A stretch of DNA of 64,000 bases, taken from NCBI GenBank assembly GCA_965212195.1, contig CBDBUW010000015.1:248001-312000 (forward strand), in the 5' to 3' direction. The stretch's first letter is position 1. Each line of letters opens with the position of its first letter. Of the stretch, positions 43,288-51,269 are shown piece after piece. Source of the DNA: JAJCYK01 sp965212195. Its GTDB lineage: Bacteria > Bacteroidota > Bacteroidia > Cytophagales > Cyclobacteriaceae. The position numbers were made by a program, and so were the translations under genes. The notes beneath the pieces are model-generated. The model worked only from the letters and a program-made list of their open reading frames with translations. It was not told the origin of the DNA and searched no databases.

Positions 43288-44094
43288 ATGTCCACCACCG
43301 AGTCACCATCTAATTTTGATCACCTGGAGCACATGCCCTTGCGTGATCTATTGGAGAACATCAACAGTGAGGACCAAACCGTTTCTGTAACGGTAGCAGG
43401 GGTGATACCGGAAATTGAAGGCCTGGTAGCGGAGATCATCCCCAGAATGGAAAAAGGAGGGCGTATATTCTACATAGGCGCCGGCACCAGTGGCCGTCTT
43501 GGAATAGTAGACGCATCGGAATGTCCGCCCACTTTCGGGGTACCTCATGACTGGGTGATCGGTATTATGGCCGGAGGAGATAAAGCCATTCGCAAGGCCG
43601 TGGAATTCGCCGAAGACGATTTTGACCAAGCCTGGGAAGATCTACGAGCTCATGACATCAATGAACTGGATACCGTAATCGGTATTGCCGCCTCGGGACG
43701 TACCCCATATGTGATTGGAGGAGTAAAAAAAGCCCGGGAACAGGGGCTGCTCACCGGCGCCATTACCTGCAACCAGGGATCGGCGTTGGCCCAGGAAGTT
43801 GAGCACCCCATCGTGGCTGTAGTGGGACCGGAATTTGTGACCGGAAGCACCCGCATGAAAGCAGGGACCGCCCAAAAACTGATCCTCAATATGATATCTA
43901 CCTCGGTTATGATACTGCTGGGAAGAGTAAAGGGCAACAAAATGGTTGATATGCAATTGAGCAATACCAAATTGGTAGAGCGTGGAGTAAAGATGCTAAT
44001 GGAGGAATTGAGCATTGAAGAGGCCGAAGCTTCACAGCTGTTGGAAACACATGGATCCGTGCGAAAAGCATTAAAGGCACAGGGGCATGCATAA
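43288..44094 (+). CDS. murQ: N-acetylmuramic acid 6-phosphate etherase
   Basis: MurQ removes the lactyl ether from MurNAc-6-phosphate to give GlcNAc-6-phosphate and D-lactate. The SIS domain shows FYIGAGTSGRLGIVDASECPPTFG, the catalytic-lyase region. GIAASGRTPYVIGG and FVTGSTRMKAGTAQKLILNM follow. I use the ATG at 43288 (269 residues), which gives the family N-terminus SPSNFDHLEHMPLRDLLENIN. A longer frame from a TTG at 43249 adds 13 unsupported residues. The gene is in an operon with a sugar kinase and a cytochrome b5 domain protein, and it overlaps the next gene by eight bases. Confidence 0.95.
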   Translation: MSTTESPSNFDHLEHMPLRDLLENINSEDQTVSVTVAGVIPEIEGLVAEIIPRMEKGGRIFYIGAGTSGRLGIVDASECPPTFGVPHDWVIGIMAGGDKAIRKAVEFAEDDFDQAWEDLRAHDINELDTVIGIAASGRTPYVIGGVKKAREQGLLTGAITCNQGSALAQEVEHPIVAVVGPEFVTGSTRMKAGTAQKLILNMISTSVMILLGRVKGNKMVDMQLSNTKLVERGVKMLMEELSIEEAEASQLLETHGSVRKALKAQGHA

Positions 44095-44665
44095 CATAGA
44101 ACCATATTATAGCTGGGAACAGTTTTACCAATCCAGCGAAGATCCCCTAAGTCCCTTTTATGGGAAACAATACAACTACGATCTTTACTCCGAACACATC
44201 TACGGGTATTACATCGCACCGGGCTGGGACTACTTTGGTTCTGAAACGCTCTATTTGAAGATACTGTTTGCCGATTATGAACAGGGAGTGGGTATTATCG
44301 AATTCATCGGAGAGTGGAATGATGCCCTGTACAACGATATTATGCATCTGAAAAGAAATGTCCTGGAGCCTATGATGGCCCGGGGTATTGCAAAGTTTAT
44401 ATTGATTGGGGAAAATGTAATGAATTTTCACGGATCTGATGATTGCTACTATGAAGAATGGTTCGATGAAACTGAAGAAATAGGAGGTTGGATAGCGGCT
44501 TTAAACTTTCGCGATTTTGTTATGGAAGAATGGCGCCTGTACAACGTGGATTCCTTTATCAATTTTGGAGGAACCTTGCAGTTGTCTAAATGGCGTACCC
44601 TGGAACCCCTTACCCTCTACCGGATGGTAAAACAACTTATTGAGCGTCGCATCGCGCTTACCTAG
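44087..44665 (+). CDS. Conserved hypothetical protein coupled to murQ
   Basis: The 192-residue soluble protein has many Tyr, Trp and acidic residues (YYSWEQFYQSSEDPLSPFYG, YEEWFDETEEIGGW, and the C-terminal LEPLTLYRMVKQLIERR). No transmembrane segment or signal is visible, and I recognise no domain. It overlaps the murQ stop by eight bases, so translation is coupled, and it is probably part of muropeptide handling by association. I recall unnamed homologues next to murQ in Bacteroidota, but cannot confirm. Confidence 0.65.
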   Translation: MHNIEPYYSWEQFYQSSEDPLSPFYGKQYNYDLYSEHIYGYYIAPGWDYFGSETLYLKILFADYEQGVGIIEFIGEWNDALYNDIMHLKRNVLEPMMARGIAKFILIGENVMNFHGSDDCYYEEWFDETEEIGGWIAALNFRDFVMEEWRLYNVDSFINFGGTLQLSKWRTLEPLTLYRMVKQLIERRIALT

Positions 44666-44945
44666 AGCTTTGATAATTGCCATAAATTTAATGTTTAAAC
44701 ACTTAGGTGTGTAAATAATTGCATTCCAAGTAATTACTGCGTAATTTCTTACAGCTAAAATTGTCAAATCGGCAATTTAACAGAACACCGCCAACCGATT
44801 CTTAGATTCGAATTAAACGAATACCTACACTGGTGCCAGATGCTTTCTAAAAAGTGTTCATTTAGGCTCCGGTATCATTGACGGTCAACTTGCCAAGTAG
44901 CCTTATAATGCGATAACACATATACCAACCATAAACCAACAAACC
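44666..44945. other. 280-base gap before the sulfotransferase gene, no gene seen
   Basis: AT-rich. It contains a small TTGAC-G-GTCAA palindrome at 44878-44888 and an ATTCG...CGAAT repeat near 44807-44821. There is no clear TAnnTTTG box, terminator or coding ORF. The palindromes may be regulatory, but nothing supports it further. Confidence 0.4.
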
Positions 44946-45842
44946 ATGGAAGTTTTACATTGGCCCCAAAAAACCCGCGAAATCCAGAGCAATCATTTTG
45001 ACTCCACCATCTGGAATGATTTCAAATTCCGGGATGATGACATTGTTATCGCCACCTATGCCAAATCCGGTACCACCTGGATGCAACAGATTATTTCCCA
45101 ACTAATCTTTAATGGAAAAGAAGGGCTCCCGGTAGCAGAAATGTCCCCCTGGATGGATCTAAGAGTCCCACCTAAGGAGGTCAAACTTCCCGAAGTGGAA
45201 GCTCAAGCACATCGACGATTTGTAAAGACCCACTTGCCGGTTGATGCCCTAGTATTTTCACCTAAAGTCAAGTACATATACATAACACGAGATGGCCGGG
45301 ATATCATATGGAGCATGCATCATCACCATATGACAGCAAACGAAGAATGGTATCACGCCTTGAACGATACGCCCGGGCTGGTAGGTCCTCCAATGCCTCA
45401 TCCAGAGGAAGACATCGTGCAATACTATCACGAATGGCTGGACAGGGACGGTTATCCATTTTGGTCGTTTTGGGAGAATGTAAGTAGCTGGTGGGCCATT
45501 CGTGACTTGCCTAACGTTTTATTAATGCACTTTGGCGACCTGAAAAAGGACATGCCAGGACAAATATTGAAAGTGGCCGAGTTCCTGGACATAGAAGTAG
45601 ACATGGATCAGTGGGATAATATTCTTGATCACTGCAGTTTCCAATATATGAAGGAAAACGCCACCGCAAGTGTACCTCTGGGGGGTCTCTTTTGGGATGG
45701 TGGAGCGAAAACCTTCATTAATAAAGGAACTAATGGAAGATGGAGGGATGTCCTGAGTAAAGAAGATTCCGAAAAATACCTACAAATGGCCATTGAAAAA
45801 TTAGGTTCGGAGTGCGCCCAATGGCTCAACGGGGATCGCTAA
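44946..45842 (+). CDS. PAPS-dependent sulfotransferase
   Basis: The 298-residue cytoplasmic enzyme transfers sulfate from PAPS to an alcohol, phenol or amine acceptor. The 5'-phosphosulfate loop is YAKSGTTWMQQIISQL (~residues 37-52). The 3'-phosphate site is YIYITRDGRDIIWSM (~104-120), and the C-terminal NKGTNGRWRDVLS matches the conserved KGxxGxWK/R dimer-and-cofactor motif. A catalytic His is expected around residue 96 (KTHLPVD). The family resembles cytosolic aryl/alcohol sulfotransferases, which are uncommon in Bacteroidota. Neighbours give no hint of the acceptor. Confidence 0.92.
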   Translation: MEVLHWPQKTREIQSNHFDSTIWNDFKFRDDDIVIATYAKSGTTWMQQIISQLIFNGKEGLPVAEMSPWMDLRVPPKEVKLPEVEAQAHRRFVKTHLPVDALVFSPKVKYIYITRDGRDIIWSMHHHHMTANEEWYHALNDTPGLVGPPMPHPEEDIVQYYHEWLDRDGYPFWSFWENVSSWWAIRDLPNVLLMHFGDLKKDMPGQILKVAEFLDIEVDMDQWDNILDHCSFQYMKENATASVPLGGLFWDGGAKTFINKGTNGRWRDVLSKEDSEKYLQMAIEKLGSECAQWLNGDR

Positions 45843-45851
45843 TTCTCAGCA

Positions 45852-46463
45852 TTACCTAACTCGGGGACTGACCTGAGCCAGTTTTGATATCAGATAGAGT
45901 TTGCCAGTGATCAGATCACGGCATTTAATACGGGTCCTTCTGACATCCTGTTTGCGGAAGTGGCGACCGCGAAAGGAGAAGTCCGCGTTTTCGGGTATAT
46001 CCTGCAGAGCCACCAACTCATTGGGGGCATTGTATTTGCGAAGAGTGGCCGTTAACAAGACATCACTACAACTAGTTGCCTTGGGAGCTAGCAGGTGACG
46101 CCCCAAAGCCTCAGTGATATCCTGGGGCAGCCATTTGCCGGAAACCACGGGCAAAATCAGGTTCTGAAAATTTCGCTTCCATTCTTTGCCATGCGGCCTG
46201 ACCCGGATCCCATGCTGCAAGGTGGTTACGCAATGTGCCACTTCATGCAGGTACACTACCAGGAATTCATAGGGATTTAGGTTTTCATTAATGGTTATTG
46301 AATGAGTTTTGTGGTGTGGGTGGAAGCGATAATCGCCTAATTTGGTGGTACGGGGTGCTACCACTTTTATTTGAAAGGAATATTGCAGGACCAAATTAAG
46401 ACAATAGTTCCGTGCTGCTGCGGGTAAGTATTGATCTAGCGGCCAAGAATCTGCGGAATTCAT
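45852..46463 (-). CDS. SprT-like zinc metallopeptidase domain protein
   Basis: The 203-residue protein has the SprT/WSS1-like zincin motif YLHEVAHCVTTLQHG (His73, Glu74, His77) with a third His at 91 in RPHGKEWKRNFQNLI. The C-terminal part contains FSFRGRHFRKQDVRRTRIKC, lacking an obvious four-Cys zinc ribbon. Bacterial SprT homologues are of unknown substrate; eukaryotic Spartan cleaves DNA-protein crosslinks. It ends ten bases from the convergent sulfotransferase gene. There is no signal, so it is cytoplasmic. Confidence 0.88.
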   Translation of the reverse strand: MNSADSWPLDQYLPAAARNYCLNLVLQYSFQIKVVAPRTTKLGDYRFHPHHKTHSITINENLNPYEFLVVYLHEVAHCVTTLQHGIRVRPHGKEWKRNFQNLILPVVSGKWLPQDITEALGRHLLAPKATSCSDVLLTATLRKYNAPNELVALQDIPENADFSFRGRHFRKQDVRRTRIKCRDLITGKLYLISKLAQVSPRVR

Positions 46464-46477
46464 GAGCCGAACATAAA

Positions 46478-46506
46478 AAAAGGCTTTGGTAGAACCAAAG
46501 CCTTTT
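46478..46506 (-). terminator. Terminator after the Glu/Ala-rich lipoprotein gene
   Basis: A perfect 13-bp stem (AAAAGGCTTTGGT with ACCAAAGCCTTTT) around AGA is flanked by further A residues. It is 20 bases after the lipoprotein stop and 15 before the SprT-like start, insulating the two. Confidence 0.9.
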
Positions 46507-46525
46507 CAATGAACTTTTCTTTATA

Positions 46526-46810
46526 TTAGTTGGTGGCCTCTTCTACGGCGTCTCCAGCTTCTTCAACTGCTTCTTCAACAGCTTCACCAGCTTCATCTAC
46601 AGCTTCTTCAGCAGCATCAACAGCCTCGTTAACGGCATCTTCAGCAGCTTCTGTAGCTTCTTCAACAGCCTCACCGGCTTCGTCAGCAGCAGTTTCTATA
46701 GTTTCACCGGCAGCATCCATAGTGTCGCTAGCGGCTTCTTTAGTCTTCTGGCAAGAACTTGCGGCGAAGATAAATCCGCCAACAACTAATAACGCAAATA
46801 ATTTTTTCAT
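46526..46810 (-). CDS. Small Glu/Ala-rich lipoprotein
   Basis: From the ATG at 46810 (the frame starts 12 codons earlier but has no leader there) the 94-residue product begins with a lipoprotein signal (KKLFALLVVGGFIFAASSC, Cys20). It then consists of irregular Glu-Ala-Val/Ala-Asp repeats (AAGETIETAADEAGEAVEEA). This is an almost pure acidic amphipathic helix. A CGGAGAT ribosome-binding site lies just upstream, and a TATATTTG box about 34 bases upstream of the start. The function is unknown. The long acidic helix resembles stress-related repeat proteins, but that is not an assignment. Confidence 0.75.
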   Translation of the reverse strand: MKKLFALLVVGGFIFAASSCQKTKEAASDTMDAAGETIETAADEAGEAVEEATEAAEDAVNEAVDAAEEAVDEAGEAVEEAVEEAGDAVEEATN

Positions 46811-46843
46811 TGTAATCTCCGTTTGATTAAAAAATGTAAGTTG

Positions 46844-46869
46844 CAAATATAACGAATTTCTGTTTCAAA
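46844..46869 (-). promoter_or_regulatory. Putative promoter of the Glu/Ala-rich lipoprotein gene
   Basis: On the minus strand TATATTTG (46851-46844) fits the -7 box, and TTTG (46869-46866) lies 14 bases upstream of it, a shorter spacing than usual. Confidence 0.45.
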
Positions 46870-46873
46870 TAAC

Positions 46874-48178
46874 TTATTTTTTCCTAAAAAACAGTCGAAT
46901 TGGTACACCCGTAAAATCGAAATGATTTCTCAATTTATGCTCCAAAAAGCGTTTATAAGGCTCTTTTATGTATTGAGGAAGGTTACAGAAAAAGGCGAAA
47001 GATGGCGTCTGAGTAGGAAGCTGGGTAATATATTTGATTTTTATGTACTTCCCTTTTATAGAAGGAGGAGGCCGACGTTGGATTTCCGGCAGAAGCTTAT
47101 TGTTCAAAGCTGAAGTAGCCACTTTTTTATTGCGGTTGTCATACACTTGCAGGGCCAGCTCCAATACCTGAAATATTCGTTGCTTATTAAGCACCGAAGT
47201 GAATATGATAGGAATGTAATCCAAAGGGGCCAACTTGGCCAAAATCTGTTGACGATACTGTTCCATGGTTTTGCTGTCCTTGGTGATAAGATCCCATTTA
47301 TTGACCATGATCACCACACCTTTCTGGTGTCGGTGGGCCAAGCCGATTATATTTTGATCCTGGCTTTCCAGTCCCAGTTGCGCGTCCAGCATCACCAGGC
47401 ACACATCTGATTCTTCCAAAGCCTTTATGGACCGCAAGACAGAATAAAACTCTATGTTTTCCTTCACCTTGGACTTTTTGCGAATGCCGGCAGTGTCGGT
47501 AATGACAAAATCCTTACCGAATAATTTATAGCGGGTGTCTATGGAGTCTCGGGTGGTTCCCGCCACGTCAGTGACAATGGTACGATCTTCACCTAGCAGA
47601 GTGTTCAGAAAAGAACTTTTACCCACATTGGGGCGCCCCAGGATGGTTAGTTTAGGCACACCTTCAGGCCTGACGTCCTCTGCCGGGTCCAGTAATTTGA
47701 CTACCTCATCCAGCAAATCGCCGGTACCAGATCCGCTGGCAGCCGCGATGGGATACACTTCTCCCAGTCCCAGACTGTAAAACTCTCCTGCCATATAGGA
47801 ACGGTCGGCAGTATCTGCTTTATTGGCGACAATTAACACCGGTTTCTGTGAACTGCGCAGCACCTTGGCGAATTCCTTGTCAAGATCTGTGAGGCCGGTA
47901 TCACAATCAACCATAAATAAAATCACCCTGGCTTCATGAACCGCTATTTGTACTTGATCACGTATAGCCGATTCGAACACATCTTCGGAACCTACTACGT
48001 ATCCACCGGTATCAATTACCGTAAAGTTGCGCCCGGTCCAGTTTACGGTACCGTAATGCCGATCACGGGTAACCCCGCTTTCATTGTCCATGATGGCCTG
48101 GCGTTTTTCCACCAAACGATTGAACAACGTGGACTTGCCCACATTGGGGCGACCTACTATGGCGACTATGTTCGACAA
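46874..48178 (-). CDS. der: GTPase Der (EngA), 50S ribosome assembly factor
   Basis: The 434-residue double GTPase is essential for 50S subunit maturation. Two G domains are seen, each opening with GRPNVGKS (residues ~8 and ~180). Both have DTAG/DTGG switch-2 motifs, NKAD in the first and NKWD in the second domain, and a C-terminal KH-like domain (RRPPPSIKGKYIKIKYITQ). The start I choose is TTG at 48178, giving the family N-terminus (M)SNIVAIVGRPNVGKST. The frame extends to another TTG at 48202. It is monocistronic on the minus strand. Confidence 0.96.
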   Translation of the reverse strand: MSNIVAIVGRPNVGKSTLFNRLVEKRQAIMDNESGVTRDRHYGTVNWTGRNFTVIDTGGYVVGSEDVFESAIRDQVQIAVHEARVILFMVDCDTGLTDLDKEFAKVLRSSQKPVLIVANKADTADRSYMAGEFYSLGLGEVYPIAAASGSGTGDLLDEVVKLLDPAEDVRPEGVPKLTILGRPNVGKSSFLNTLLGEDRTIVTDVAGTTRDSIDTRYKLFGKDFVITDTAGIRKKSKVKENIEFYSVLRSIKALEESDVCLVMLDAQLGLESQDQNIIGLAHRHQKGVVIMVNKWDLITKDSKTMEQYRQQILAKLAPLDYIPIIFTSVLNKQRIFQVLELALQVYDNRNKKVATSALNNKLLPEIQRRPPPSIKGKYIKIKYITQLPTQTPSFAFFCNLPQYIKEPYKRFLEHKLRNHFDFTGVPIRLFFRKK

Positions 48179-48382
48179 TTTACTATCAGTTCTTAGGACC
48201 AAACCCTACCACCACATCAAGGTGGTGCCCAAAGGTTTGAATTTGCAATCAAGTGTGCAAAGATCTTAAAATCACTGGGGATTCTGTAATTTCTAATGAA
48301 CTATTAAAAAATGGCTCTTTAATAACATTCCTTTCCAACGCATGAAAAGCATATTACAACCACTATAGTAGTTGACGGATAT

Positions 48383-49255
48383 CTACTTCACCACTTTCCT
48401 GACCTGTTTCCGATAATCTGAAGGACTTTTCCCTACGAATCTTTTAAACTGCTTATTAAAATGACTGAAATTATTAAAACCGCTTTGATAACAAATATCT
48501 GTAATGCTTGACGGTTGTTCAGCCAGTAGTTTGGAAGCGTGAACCAAGCGATACTCGTTAACGAAACGAGTAAATGTTTTACCGGAAACCTTTTTAAAAT
48601 ACCGACAGAAAGCAGGCTGGGTCATACTCACTACATCAGCTATTTGCTCCAGGGTTATTACCTTGGTAAAATGTGTTCGTACATAATCGTAAATCAAGTT
48701 CAACTTATCATTGTCCTGCATATTTACTTCCAATGCGTAGCCCTGAGCATTTAGAATCTGATACTCTTCCGAACCTGCCAGTGCCTTAAGAATGGTCAAA
48801 AATTTTAACAAACGATCGTAGTTATCATATTGCTGAAGCTTTTCAATCTTGGCACCTACTTTTCGTTTGGTTTTACCTTGAAAGGAAAGGCCCATTTTGG
48901 CACGCTCAAATAAATTCAACACTCCTGACATTTCCGGGATCTCAAAAAAACCCTCCCCCAGAAAATCCTCTTTCATTTGAACTATAGTTTCAGACCGATT
49001 TCCTGAAAGCCTATCTGTAAAGCCGTAATGCGGAAGATTAGATCCGATTAATATTAATTCCCCATTGTGAAAATAAGAGAGATGATTGCCTATATGGCGC
49101 TTACCACTACCACCGTTAACATATACTAACTCCATCTCAGGATGAAAATGCCAAACCGCTTCCACATTATTGCAAGGTTCGGAAAATTGACGTACCAAGA
49201 GTGAGCTGCCAAAGGTTGGGCTTATTCTTTCTAGGGATGGCTTAATTTTTCTCAT
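48383..49255 (-). CDS. AraC family transcriptional regulator
   Basis: The 290-residue product has an N-terminal cupin-like sensor domain (EAVWHFHPEMELVYVNGGSGKRHIGNHL) and a C-terminal AraC double helix-turn-helix. The HTH segments read KVITLEQIADVVSMTQPAFCRYFKKVSGKTF and SSITDICYQSGFNNFSHFNKQFKRFVGKSPSDYR. I use the ATG at 49255; the longer frame begins with a TTG and adds 18 residues. The HFHP metal-like motif suggests it senses a small ligand such as a carbohydrate. It is divergent from the exported protein at 49465, a possible target. Confidence 0.93.
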   Translation of the reverse strand: MRKIKPSLERISPTFGSSLLVRQFSEPCNNVEAVWHFHPEMELVYVNGGSGKRHIGNHLSYFHNGELILIGSNLPHYGFTDRLSGNRSETIVQMKEDFLGEGFFEIPEMSGVLNLFERAKMGLSFQGKTKRKVGAKIEKLQQYDNYDRLLKFLTILKALAGSEEYQILNAQGYALEVNMQDNDKLNLIYDYVRTHFTKVITLEQIADVVSMTQPAFCRYFKKVSGKTFTRFVNEYRLVHASKLLAEQPSSITDICYQSGFNNFSHFNKQFKRFVGKSPSDYRKQVRKVVK

Positions 49256-49422
49256 ATACGGAATCAGATAAGCAAAATTATACCTGTCTGCCAGCAACAG
49301 GTAATCCAAATTTAACCAATATATATGCTGAATTAACCTGTGCTAAGAAATCTTTACCAAGATTGGTTAAAATATCACAGAAATTGGTGAATCTAATCGT
49401 TTTAGTACCAGTTTCCCCAATC

Positions 49423-49430
49423 TACCTTTG
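49423..49430 (+). promoter_or_regulatory. Putative -7 box upstream of the 49465 gene (TACCTTTG)
   Basis: TACCTTTG fits TAnnTTTG and lies 34 bases before the ATG in the gap with the divergent AraC gene. The -33 region carries only a TTTTAG. Confidence 0.45.
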
Positions 49431-49464
49431 TCCCAGTAATCATTTTTATCTTAAATAAATTGAC

Positions 49465-50061
49465 ATGAAAACAATGATTAAAATGTTAACCCTGGCGGCG
49501 CTTTGCTGTTCATTCAGCCTGCAGGCTGCCACCGGCGATCTGGTAGTAATGGAGATTACTGGTAGCAGCACCTTCAAATTGGTAATGGAGGAGGTCCCAC
49601 AAGGTCTACAGATACAGTTAAAGGACCGGTCTGGCTATTTATTACATGAGGAATCCGTGGATAGGTCCTGCACGTTTGCCAAGCAATTCGATTTGGAGAA
49701 TTTGCCAGATGGCCAATACAACCTCGAGTTGGATTATGGCACCAGCCTGAAAGTGTACGCATTGACAATACGAAAAGGTAAAATATTTAACCAGCAATCG
49801 GATAACGTAGAATTTTTTAAGCCTGTTGTTCGGCACGATGACTTAAAAGTTGCGGTAACGCAATTCTCACCGCAAAGCGCTGAGTTGAAAATTATCCTGT
49901 ATGACGCAGATCAGAATATACTGGTAGAAGATGTGTTGGAGGGAAGTATGTCCCTGGGCCGACGCTATGATCTCACACAGCTTCCATCGGGTGAATATAG
50001 GATCTATCTGGCCAGCGAGGGTAGAAGTTATTATCATACCCTGCGGCTTCAGCAGCCATAA
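49465..50061 (+). CDS. Exported protein with two tandem beta-sandwich (T9SS-tail-like) domains
   Basis: The 198-residue protein has a Sec signal (MLTLAALCCSFSLQAA) and two related ~75-residue halves. Both carry a polar strand pair followed by a matching closing motif: FDLENLPDGQYNLELDYG and YDLTQLPSGEYRIYLASEG. Such LPxGxYxL strands are typical of the immunoglobulin-like domains seen in Bacteroidota secreted proteins, for example type IX C-terminal sorting domains and DUF3244. Here no larger passenger precedes them. It is followed by a strong terminator and is divergent from an AraC regulator. The function is unknown. Confidence 0.75.
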   Translation: MKTMIKMLTLAALCCSFSLQAATGDLVVMEITGSSTFKLVMEEVPQGLQIQLKDRSGYLLHEESVDRSCTFAKQFDLENLPDGQYNLELDYGTSLKVYALTIRKGKIFNQQSDNVEFFKPVVRHDDLKVAVTQFSPQSAELKIILYDADQNILVEDVLEGSMSLGRRYDLTQLPSGEYRIYLASEGRSYYHTLRLQQP

Positions 50062-50089
50062 ATACGTTTAGTTTGATTTTTAATCTGGA

Positions 50090-50119
50090 AGGAGGCGCGT
50101 TAAGTGCCTCTTTTTTTTT
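50090..50119 (+). terminator. Rho-independent terminator after the 49465 gene
   Basis: GAGGC pairs with GCCTC around a nine-base loop and is followed by a run of nine T residues, starting 29 bases after the stop. Confidence 0.85.
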
Positions 50120-50180
50120 GGCCCAGGTTAGGAATGGTGGCAACAGAGTTATTAAATTAATTGCATAAGCTCCGATCGAT

Positions 50181-51269
50181 ATGAGACACTCAACTATTAT
50201 ATGCCTGTTATGCAGCCTAACTTTGCAGGCCCAACAGGCAACCCAGACAGAAAATGTATTTCTTATCACCCTGGATGGCTTACGTTGGCAAGAATTGTTT
50301 AGTGGAGCTGACAGTAGTCTAATAACCGACAAGGATTATGTCGGTGACCCGGAAGCTCTGCAACAGTTGTTCTGGAGGGATACCGACGACCAACGTCGCG
50401 AGACATTGATGCCGTTTTTCTGGCATGAAATCCGCAAACAGGGCCAGTTGCACGGTAATCGTACTTTGGGCAGTAAAGTAAACTGCACCAATCAACAGTG
50501 GTTTTCTTACCCCGGATACAATGAAATTCTCAGTGGGTTTGCCGATGACCAACGTATCAACAGCAATGATAAGATCCCTAATCCCAACAAGACCGTGTTG
50601 GAATTCCTTCACGACCAAGAGAATTTTAAAGGTAAAGTGGCTGCTTTCGGCTCCTGGGACGTCTTCCCTTTTATTGTCAATGAAGAGCGCAGTGGGATCC
50701 CGGTAAATGCCGGCTTTGAACAAAACCCTTCACCACCCACTCCCAGAGAGGCCTTTTTAAATGAATTGCAGCAACAGATACCCAGTCCCTGGAGTACCGT
50801 GCGATTCGATGCTTTTACTCACCACTACGCCATGGAGTACTTAAAAAAGAACACCCCTAGATTGTTATACATTGCCTACGGCGAAACCGACGACTTCGCC
50901 CATGAAGGCCATTACGATGCTTATCTCAAATCCGCTCACCAAACTGATGCCTTTATTAAGGAGTTATGGGATTTCGCTCAATCCCATCCACAATACCGGG
51001 ATAAAACTAGCTTAATTATCACCACTGACCATGGCCGGGGTACCATACCTAAAGACACCTGGCGCGGTCATGGCACCAAGATCGAAGGAGCGGATGAAAT
51101 TTGGATAGCCATATTAGGTCCGGATACCGAACCTCTGGGTGAAGTGAACCAGGATAGCCAGTTCTATCAAAATCAAGTGGCCGCAACCGTAGCAGGTTTA
51201 TTGGGCGTGACGTATGAAGGAGATAAGATCGGGAAAACTATTGATTTAGCTATCGGAGGGGGACGATAG
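50181..51269 (+). CDS. Exported alkaline-phosphatase-superfamily enzyme (phosphodiesterase/sulfatase-like)
   Basis: The 362-residue protein has a signal peptide (STIICLLCSLTLQAQQ). Metal ligands of the alkaline phosphatase superfamily are visible: NVFLITLDGLRWQELFSGAD (first Asp), the nucleophile region FSYPGYNEILSG, YGETDDFAHEGHYDAYLKSAHQTD and IITTDHGRGT followed by WRGHGTK. The proteins of this group hydrolyse phosphate mono/diesters or sulfates outside the cell, and the sequence does not tell which. It lies 119 bases after the duplicated-domain protein, behind a terminator. Confidence 0.85.
   Translation: MRHSTIICLLCSLTLQAQQATQTENVFLITLDGLRWQELFSGADSSLITDKDYVGDPEALQQLFWRDTDDQRRETLMPFFWHEIRKQGQLHGNRTLGSKVNCTNQQWFSYPGYNEILSGFADDQRINSNDKIPNPNKTVLEFLHDQENFKGKVAAFGSWDVFPFIVNEERSGIPVNAGFEQNPSPPTPREAFLNELQQQIPSPWSTVRFDAFTHHYAMEYLKKNTPRLLYIAYGETDDFAHEGHYDAYLKSAHQTDAFIKELWDFAQSHPQYRDKTSLIITTDHGRGTIPKDTWRGHGTKIEGADEIWIAILGPDTEPLGEVNQDSQFYQNQVAATVAGLLGVTYEGDKIGKTIDLAIGGGR

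Noticed and set aside
46530..46826. Plus-strand ORF opposite the Glu/Ala-rich lipoprotein, Ser/Ala/Thr-rich
   Set aside because: Complement of acidic repeats, with no start context, no signal and a composition explained by the real gene on the other strand.
49465..50061. Type IX secretion cargo
   Set aside because: There is no large passenger domain; only two short sandwich repeats are present, so sorting by the type IX system is unproven.
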